Assembly: GCF_029338275.1 (NCBI RefSeq)
Contig: NZ_CP119789.1
Span: 2,046,001 to 2,110,000 of the forward strand
DNA: 64,000 nucleotides
Origin: Haloarcula ordinaria
GTDB lineage: Archaea; Halobacteriota; Halobacteria; Halobacteriales; Haloarculaceae
Reading direction: 5' to 3'
Shown: positions 59,207 through 64,000 of the stretch, in pieces
Layout of the letters: each line of letters begins with the position of its first letter
Position numbering within the stretch: the first letter of the stretch is position 1
Position numbers and translations under genes: made by a program
Notes under the pieces: model-generated
Database searches by the model: none
What the model was told of the DNA's origin: nothing
The model's input: only the letters and a program-made list of their open reading frames with translations

Positions 59207-61212
59207 GCTCCCTGCGGCGACCGTCGGTCCAGGCGGCAGTGGTCGCCGTCCTCGGGGGGCTGGTCGTCTTCGCGCTCTCCACCGTCGTCTTCCCGTACCA
59301 CACCACCAACCACGACGAGGCCGTCTACCTCCAGCAGGCCGCGATGCTACTCGACGGCCAGCTCTTCCTCCGTCCGCCGGTCGCCGAGACGTTCCGCCCG
59401 TGGTTCTTCGTCGAAGACGGCGGCCGGCTCTATCCGAAGTACACGCCGGTCGCCGCCGCCGTCTTCGCCGTCGGCCAATTGCTCGGTGGATTCCGAATCG
59501 CGCTGGCGCTGGTCGCGACGGGTACGCTCGCACTGACGTATCTGACCGTCCGTGAGGCGTTTGACGAGCGAACCGGCGTCGTCGCCAGCGTCCTCATGCT
59601 GGGCTCGCCGCTCTTCCTCGTCGACGCGTCGGTGTTCCTCTCCTACGTGCCCACGATGCTGTTCAACATCGGGTTCGCGGCGGCCTACCTCCACGCCGAC
59701 CGGACCGGACACAACGGGACCGCTTCGCTCGCCGGCGCCTGTATCGGCCTCGCGTTCTTCTCGCGGCCCTACACGGCCGTCCTGTTCGCGACCCCGTTCG
59801 TTCTCCACGCCCTCTGGTCGCTCCGCGGGTTCGAGCGACCGGTCCTCGTCCGCGTCGGTCTGACGGCGCTGTTCGGCCTCGCCGGTGTCGGGCTCACGCT
59901 GGCGTACAACTCGGTCGTAACGGGTGAAGCGCTGGTCTTCCCCTACCAGGCGTTCGCCCCGAACGACGGTCTGGGCTTCGGTCGCCGGTCCATCCTGGGG
60001 TACTCGCGGGAGTTCACGCCCGCGCTCTCGCTCGAGGCCAACGTGGAACTCCTCTCGAAGTACGCCACCCGCTGGGTGGTCGCCGGGCCCCTGGGCACGC
60101 TCGTCGCGCTCGTCGGAGTCTGGACTGCGACGCGCCGTGGACTCGACAGTCGGCAGAGCGCGCTCGCGGGTGTCTTCCTCACCGTGACACTCGGGAACCT
60201 CTACTTCTGGGGGACGGTCAACATGCTCGGCGACCTGGCCGACCCGACCGACGGGCTCGTGCGCTTCCTCGGCCCGTACTACCACGTCGACCTGTTGGTG
60301 CCGACCGTTGCGTTCGGAGCCGTGGGTGTCATCGCTGTCGGACGCGCAGTCACCTCGACCGTCGAGGAGCGCGTCGCCCCCGCTCGAGTACGGCCTGCAC
60401 TGGTGGCCGTCACCCTCGTCCTCGCGACGCTGGGCGGGACCGCCGCCGTCGCCGCCGCTGCGGACCCAGTCGGCGACAATCTGGAGGTGACCCGGCAGTA
60501 CGAGCAGGCGTACGAGCCGTTCGAAGACGACGGCTACAACGACGCCGTCGTCTTCCTCCCGACGCCCTACGGCGACTGGCTCAACCACCCGTTCCAGGCG
60601 CTCCGTAACGACCCTGGGTTCGACGACGGGACGGTGTACGCCATGCAGCACCGCCAGTTCGCTGTGGTCGACGCGTATCCGGACCGGGCCTACTACCGCT
60701 ACGTCTACCGCGGGCAGTGGGCCCCGTTCCTCGGGCAGTCCGTCGAACCCCGCGTCCAGCGGGTGAACGTCGTCGAGGGCAGCGCGGTCGGGGCCGACGT
60801 CACTGCGACGATACCTGCCCAAGCCGAACTGGTCTCGCTGCGGCTCACCGACGACCGGGAGAACGCCTACGCGACCGCCAGGGGAGTCGAGACGCTGAAC
60901 GTGACCCTGCGGGTCGGCGAGGAGCAGACCCGGATGAGCGGACCAGGGCTCGACGAGACGGCGACGGTTCCGACGCCCGAGCGCGGTCCCGTCGCGCTCT
61001 CCGCCTTCGTCGACTACGGGACCGGTGCCGGGTTCACCTACCGCGTCGTCGTGCCCGTCGAACGCACCGAAGCGGGGGTCCGTGCACTCACGCCCCGACT
61101 GGAGATGTGCCGAGACCAGCGCCGTTGTGACGGCGAGGCGGCGTACGTCCCCGGGGCCCACCGTGACGGCATCGAACTGAACGCGACGCTGTCCGAGGTG
61201 ACTACCGAATGA
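59203..61212 (+). CDS. Membrane glycosyltransferase-like protein (GT39/PMT_2 type)
   Basis: A 669-residue polytopic protein. Eleven or so hydrophobic segments lie between residues 12 and 430; the first extracellular loop contains TTNHDEAVYLQQAAMLLDG near 34-52 with the acidic DE pair of GT-C sugar transferases. From about 430 to 669 there is a large exterior domain with beta-rich segments and a Cys pair (CRDQRRC near 634-640). GT-C enzymes take lipid-phosphate sugars and glycosylate proteins or lipids outside the cell. The gene overlaps the iron ATPase by ATGA and belongs to the iron-box operon, an unusual association. Confidence 0.78.
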   Translation: MSSLRRPSVQAAVVAVLGGLVVFALSTVVFPYHTTNHDEAVYLQQAAMLLDGQLFLRPPVAETFRPWFFVEDGGRLYPKYTPVAAAVFAVGQLLGGFRIALALVATGTLALTYLTVREAFDERTGVVASVLMLGSPLFLVDASVFLSYVPTMLFNIGFAAAYLHADRTGHNGTASLAGACIGLAFFSRPYTAVLFATPFVLHALWSLRGFERPVLVRVGLTALFGLAGVGLTLAYNSVVTGEALVFPYQAFAPNDGLGFGRRSILGYSREFTPALSLEANVELLSKYATRWVVAGPLGTLVALVGVWTATRRGLDSRQSALAGVFLTVTLGNLYFWGTVNMLGDLADPTDGLVRFLGPYYHVDLLVPTVAFGAVGVIAVGRAVTSTVEERVAPARVRPALVAVTLVLATLGGTAAVAAAADPVGDNLEVTRQYEQAYEPFEDDGYNDAVVFLPTPYGDWLNHPFQALRNDPGFDDGTVYAMQHRQFAVVDAYPDRAYYRYVYRGQWAPFLGQSVEPRVQRVNVVEGSAVGADVTATIPAQAELVSLRLTDDRENAYATARGVETLNVTLRVGEEQTRMSGPGLDETATVPTPERGPVALSAFVDYGTGAGFTYRVVVPVERTEAGVRALTPRLEMCRDQRRCDGEAAYVPGAHRDGIELNATLSEVTTE

Positions 61213-61748
61213 CCGACTACGAACTCACACGACGGGACGCACTGAAAGCACTGGGCGCGGCAGGTATCACGGTTGCCGGTGGCGCGGCGGCACTGACCTG
61301 GGATGGTTACGAAGAGGGGGAAACACCGCTCTCGACGCACGACCGCGAGACGGTCCTCGCCGTCGCAGATACCGTCTACCCGAGCGAGGTGTCCGGCGTC
61401 CGGGAGTTCGTCGACGGGTTCCTCGCCGGCCGCGTCGACGCCGACCCGGACCGAGCAGGGGGCATCTCGGCGGCCGTGGCTGCGCTCGACGAGTACGCCA
61501 GGGAGTGGGAGGACGCGACGTTCGTCGACCTCGACCCTGAAAAGCGAGACGGGACGCTGCGGGGGTTCGGCGTGGCCATCGCTGACCCTGACCCCGAGGG
61601 CGACCCGCGAGAGCGCGTCCGCTACTACCTGGTCAACGAACTCCAGTTCGCACTGTACAGCTCGCCGACCGGCGGGCGGCTCGTCGGCATCGAGAATCCG
61701 CAGGGTCACCCCGGCGGGACGGACAGTTATCAACGCCCGCCGGAGTAG
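61209..61748 (+). CDS. Tat-exported gluconate 2-dehydrogenase subunit 3-like protein
   Basis: A 179-residue protein with an N-terminal Tat-like signal (TRRDALKALGAAGITVAGG, 7-25) and a helical domain resembling gluconate 2-dehydrogenase subunit 3 (VLAVADTVYPSEVSGVREFVDGFL near 49-72; RYYLVNELQFALYSSPTGGRL near 139-159; GHPGGTDSYQRPPE end). Normally such a small subunit partners a GMC-type flavoprotein, but none follows; the next gene is convergent. Its ATGA overlap with the glycosyltransferase makes it the last gene of the iron-controlled operon. Its function without the partner is unclear. Confidence 0.75.
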   Translation: MTDYELTRRDALKALGAAGITVAGGAAALTWDGYEEGETPLSTHDRETVLAVADTVYPSEVSGVREFVDGFLAGRVDADPDRAGGISAAVAALDEYAREWEDATFVDLDPEKRDGTLRGFGVAIADPDPEGDPRERVRYYLVNELQFALYSSPTGGRLVGIENPQGHPGGTDSYQRPPE

Positions 61749-61779
61749 CTGCCGTCGGCCGACGTTCCGAGTCCCCTCG

Positions 61780-62493
61780 CTACCGGAGCCGCTCCTCGAG
61801 GGCCACCTTCACGATGGATTTCGCGATAGCGAGGCCGCCCGAGAACGGGTCGAGCTTGGTCTCACCGGCTCGCTCGTCGTACTCGATGGGGCGCTCGCGG
61901 ACGTCGTAGCCGCGCATCAGCGGCCGGATGAGCAGTTCCGCCGAGAGACCGGTGTTCTCCGTCCAGCGAATCTGGTGGAGGAGTTCACGTCGGTAGGCTC
62001 GCATCCCGGTGGTCGTGTCGTGGACGCGCTTGTCCATCAGCACGCTCGCGAGCAGTGCGAACAGTTCGTTTCCGAGTCGGTTGAGCCGTGGCATCTCCTC
62101 GGCGCCGAAATAGAGGCGGTCGCCGCTGACCACGTCCGCACCGTCGTTCATCTCCGCGAGGAAGTCGGGCAGTCTTTCCATGGGGTACGTGTCGTCGCAG
62201 TCCGTCGTGACGACGATGGGGCGGTCCGGTGTGAGGACGGCTTCTCGGACGGCCACGCCGTAGCCCTGTGGGTCCTGTTCGACGACGCGCGCGCCGTGTT
62301 CCCGTGCAATCTCTGGGGTGCGGTCGCTCGACCCGTCGACGCAGACCACCTCGGCTCGGCCGTCGGTCACCGATTCGATGTCCGCGAGCACCGTGCCGAT
62401 GGCTTGCTCCTCGTTGTAGGTTCCCATCACGACGGCCACGTCGTCGAAGGTGAATGCGCCTCCGTCTACTGCTTCGGTACGCTGAACGCTCAT
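61780..62493 (-). CDS. GT2 glycosyltransferase, dolichyl-phosphate hexose synthase type
   Basis: A 237-residue GT-A enzyme. AVVMGTYNEEQAIGTVL near 20-36, VDGSSDRTPEIAREHGARVV, and TTDCDDTYPMERLP near 96-109 (the metal-binding Asp motif). It lacks membrane segments, like AglJ/DPM1-type synthases that load a sugar on dolichyl phosphate for S-layer glycans. The ATG at 62493 is favoured because CTAAAAGTTC about 28 bases upstream on the minus strand is a TATA-like element; longer in-frame starts would include it. It is convergent with the iron operon and could provide the lipid-linked sugar for its GT39 protein, though it has no iron box. Confidence 0.82.
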   Translation of the reverse strand: MSVQRTEAVDGGAFTFDDVAVVMGTYNEEQAIGTVLADIESVTDGRAEVVCVDGSSDRTPEIAREHGARVVEQDPQGYGVAVREAVLTPDRPIVVTTDCDDTYPMERLPDFLAEMNDGADVVSGDRLYFGAEEMPRLNRLGNELFALLASVLMDKRVHDTTTGMRAYRRELLHQIRWTENTGLSAELLIRPLMRGYDVRERPIEYDERAGETKLDPFSGGLAIAKSIVKVALEERLR

Positions 62494-62573
62494 TAGCAAG
62501 TGGTCCGTCCTCGCCCCTCTTGAACTTTTAGGTCCGCCAAAAATCGTAACAGTGAGTTGACTTTTCATGGCGG

Positions 62574-63626
62574 CTACATGGACGGCACGCTACCGCGGTC
62601 GACGCGAATCTCGTAGGCTTCGATGTCCTCGTAGGTCGCGACCTGGCCGCCGACGTCGACCATCCCTTCCTCGGTCTCGACGACGAGTGTCGCCACCTCG
62701 CGACTGGAACTGTACGTCGCTTCGGCGACCCGTCCCTCGACGACCCAGCTGTCGCCCGTCTCGACGTCTCGGCCCTCGATAGTGGCGTAGAACTCGCCCT
62801 CGATGCTGCTCAGGTCCGAGATACAGCGCCGGATGGTGCCGTACCGGCGCGGGAAGGCGAGTTCGTCGCCGTTCGAGAATATCGTCTCTGCCGTCGTCCA
62901 CAGGACGGTGTTGAGGAATCCGGAGACCAGAAAGCCCAGTTCCGAGCGGTTGAAGATGACGCCGTAGCGGTCCGTCTCCCCGCGGATGCTCTCTCGCGTC
63001 GCGTACATCGAGTAGTTGCCGTCGGCGATGGCGACCACCGGTGTGGTGATGCCCCGCCGGGCGCGCACGGTACTCGCGACGCCACGGTAGTCGAACTCCG
63101 ACTTGTCGGGGGCTTCACTGGCCGGCGAGACGAGGATCTCGGTCGCGATGCCGCTCTCGTGTCGCTCCCGAAGGCGGTCCTCGAGTCGTCGGAGCAGCGA
63201 GGGCGTCAACGACAGCATGAGCTCGTACTCGGCCGCGTCGATGATGTCCTCGAGATAGCGGAGTATCGTCGGGCGGGATTTCACCAGCGACACGGCCTCC
63301 GGCTCCCGGGCCGGGGCGGTGTACCGCTCGGCGAGGCTGTCGACGAGGTCGTCCAGCGACGACTGGATGTCGCCGAACGACTCGCGCGGGTCTATCGCCA
63401 GCACTTTCATCGGCCGCGTCTCCTTGAGCTCGACCAGTCCGACGTCGCCCAGACTCCGCACCGTATCGTACACCCGGGGCTGTGGGATGTCGGTGTGCTC
63501 CGATATCTCGGAGGCGGTCAGTTCGCCGTGTTGCAGGGTGGCCAGATACGCCGCCACCTCGTACTCGCCGAGATTGAACCGGGAGATGACCTGTTCGAGG
63601 GCGGCCTCCAGGTCGTCACTTGCCAT
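62574..63626 (-). CDS. TrmB-family transcriptional regulator
   Basis: A 350-residue regulator. The N-terminal winged helix (about 10-85: LGEYEVAAYLATLQHGELTASEISEHTDIPQPRVYDTVRSLGDVGLVE) is the TrmB signature. The rest is a phospholipase-D-like sensor domain (about 110-240) and a C-terminal beta domain (about 255-350) that binds sugars in TrmB proteins. It lies beside a sugar ABC transporter ATPase gene on the same strand, so it probably controls that transporter in response to a sugar such as glucose, trehalose or maltose. Confidence 0.9.
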   Translation of the reverse strand: MASDDLEAALEQVISRFNLGEYEVAAYLATLQHGELTASEISEHTDIPQPRVYDTVRSLGDVGLVELKETRPMKVLAIDPRESFGDIQSSLDDLVDSLAERYTAPAREPEAVSLVKSRPTILRYLEDIIDAAEYELMLSLTPSLLRRLEDRLRERHESGIATEILVSPASEAPDKSEFDYRGVASTVRARRGITTPVVAIADGNYSMYATRESIRGETDRYGVIFNRSELGFLVSGFLNTVLWTTAETIFSNGDELAFPRRYGTIRRCISDLSSIEGEFYATIEGRDVETGDSWVVEGRVAEATYSSSREVATLVVETEEGMVDVGGQVATYEDIEAYEIRVDRGSVPSM

Positions 63627-63682
63627 GTGGGACAGCTCTCAAGTCGTCTACAAAGAGACTTCGCCTTCCCGAAAGTCTCTCC

Positions 63683-64000
63683 TCAGAAACGGGGCGCGTT
63701 CGCATCGGCCAGCGTCCGGTTGCGGAGCGCCGTTCCGCTCGCCCGGTCGAAGACGTGAATGGCTTCCTCCGGGAACCCGACGACGAGCCGCTGGTCGGCA
63801 TCGACACTGCGCATGCCGTCGAGGACGGCGGTGAACAGTGCGCTCTGGGAGGCCGCCGCGTCCTCGAAGGCGAGATGGACGACGTTCTCGTCGCCTTTCG
63901 GCTCGACGACGTCGACCGTCGCGTAGTAGTCGTGGTCCGAGCCGACGGCCGACTTGAGTTCGACGTCCTCGGGGCGGATACCGAGCGTGAGTTCGGTGGC
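63683..64000 (-). CDS. Sugar ABC transporter ATPase, C-terminal end (MalK/UgpC type, partial)
   Basis: Only the last 105 residues are inside the window; the gene continues beyond the right edge. The visible part is the regulatory TOBE/MalK-type domain: LTLGIRPEDVEL at the start, VVEPKGDENVVHLAF, and VGFPEEAIHVFDRASGTAL near the end, followed by TGA. This matches the C-terminus of ATPases serving CUT1 sugar importers. The TrmB gene follows 57 bases downstream on the same strand, the usual arrangement for sugar-responsive control. Confidence 0.85.
   Translation of the reverse strand, partial: ATELTLGIRPEDVELKSAVGSDHDYYATVDVVEPKGDENVVHLAFEDAAASQSALFTAVLDGMRSVDADQRLVVGFPEEAIHVFDRASGTALRNRTLADANAPRF

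Overview
The window comes from a haloarchaeon (class Halobacteria). The evidence is high G+C, acidic D/E-rich proteins, twin-arginine lipoproteins, and family types confined or nearly confined to this class: HalX response regulator, HTH_10 regulator, HalOD1, TrmB, ADP-forming acetyl-CoA synthetase and UPF0058. Many genes have a TATA-like box about 26-30 bases before the start codon and no leader. I used that spacing to pick several starts. Adjacent genes often overlap by ATGA. The genus cannot be fixed from sequence reading alone.

Layout. 1-2518: end of a menaquinone operon (menF, menD cut by the left edge). 2.7-10.99 kb: housekeeping and stress genes (UPF0058, crotonase, photolyase, superoxide dismutase, MBL hydrolase, HalX regulator with a RecA-like ATPase, thyX). 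11.1-18.2 kb: branched-chain amino acid type ABC transporter. The permease and ATPase operon livH-M-G-F is on the minus strand. Its apparent substrate-binding lipoprotein lies apart on the plus strand and has its two halves in swapped order. 18.4-24.2 kb: membrane-anchored winged-helix protein, tRNA-Glu(CUC), envelope proteins, a sugar nucleotidyltransferase and an intron-containing tRNA-Glu(UUC). 24.3-31.5 kb: fatty acid oxidation genes, cysE preceded by a small ORF ending in Cys-Arg-Cys, a DNA glycosylase, a RimK-type ligase interrupted by an in-frame TAG, and an aspartoacylase-type hydrolase. 31.7-35.6 kb: succinate dehydrogenase sdhC-D-B-A. 35.64-36.49 kb: a gene-poor stretch with a degenerate tRNA-like sequence, tRNA-Leu(GAG) and copies of that tRNA's 3' end in both orientations.

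36.5-45 kb: MBF1-like regulator, acyl-CoA dehydrogenase, panB, bioB, and the ADP-forming acetyl-CoA synthetase with a BioD-like/DRTGG partner. 45-53.9 kb: assorted haloarchaeal proteins, a thiolase/DUF35 pair whose thiolase lacks the nucleophilic cysteine, regulators, and an operon of ketoacyl-CoA reductase, acyl-CoA carboxylase beta and a small epsilon-like subunit. 54.0-61.7 kb: a tightly packed cluster with three DtxR/IdeR-like palindromes sitting on the core promoters. It encodes an RGP/UDP-arabinopyranose-mutase-type protein, a ferric iron ABC transporter, a membrane glycosyltransferase and a small Tat protein. 61.8-64 kb: a dolichyl-phosphate-sugar synthase type GT2, a TrmB regulator, and the end of a sugar ABC transporter ATPase cut by the right edge.

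The most unusual items are the circularly permuted substrate-binding protein (11103-12404), the iron-box-controlled glycan/iron-uptake cluster (54025-61748), the TAG-split RimK/protease gene (29000-30355), the cysteine-ended leader ORF before cysE (27629-27715), and the bulge-helix-bulge intron in tRNA-Glu(UUC) (24068-24176).
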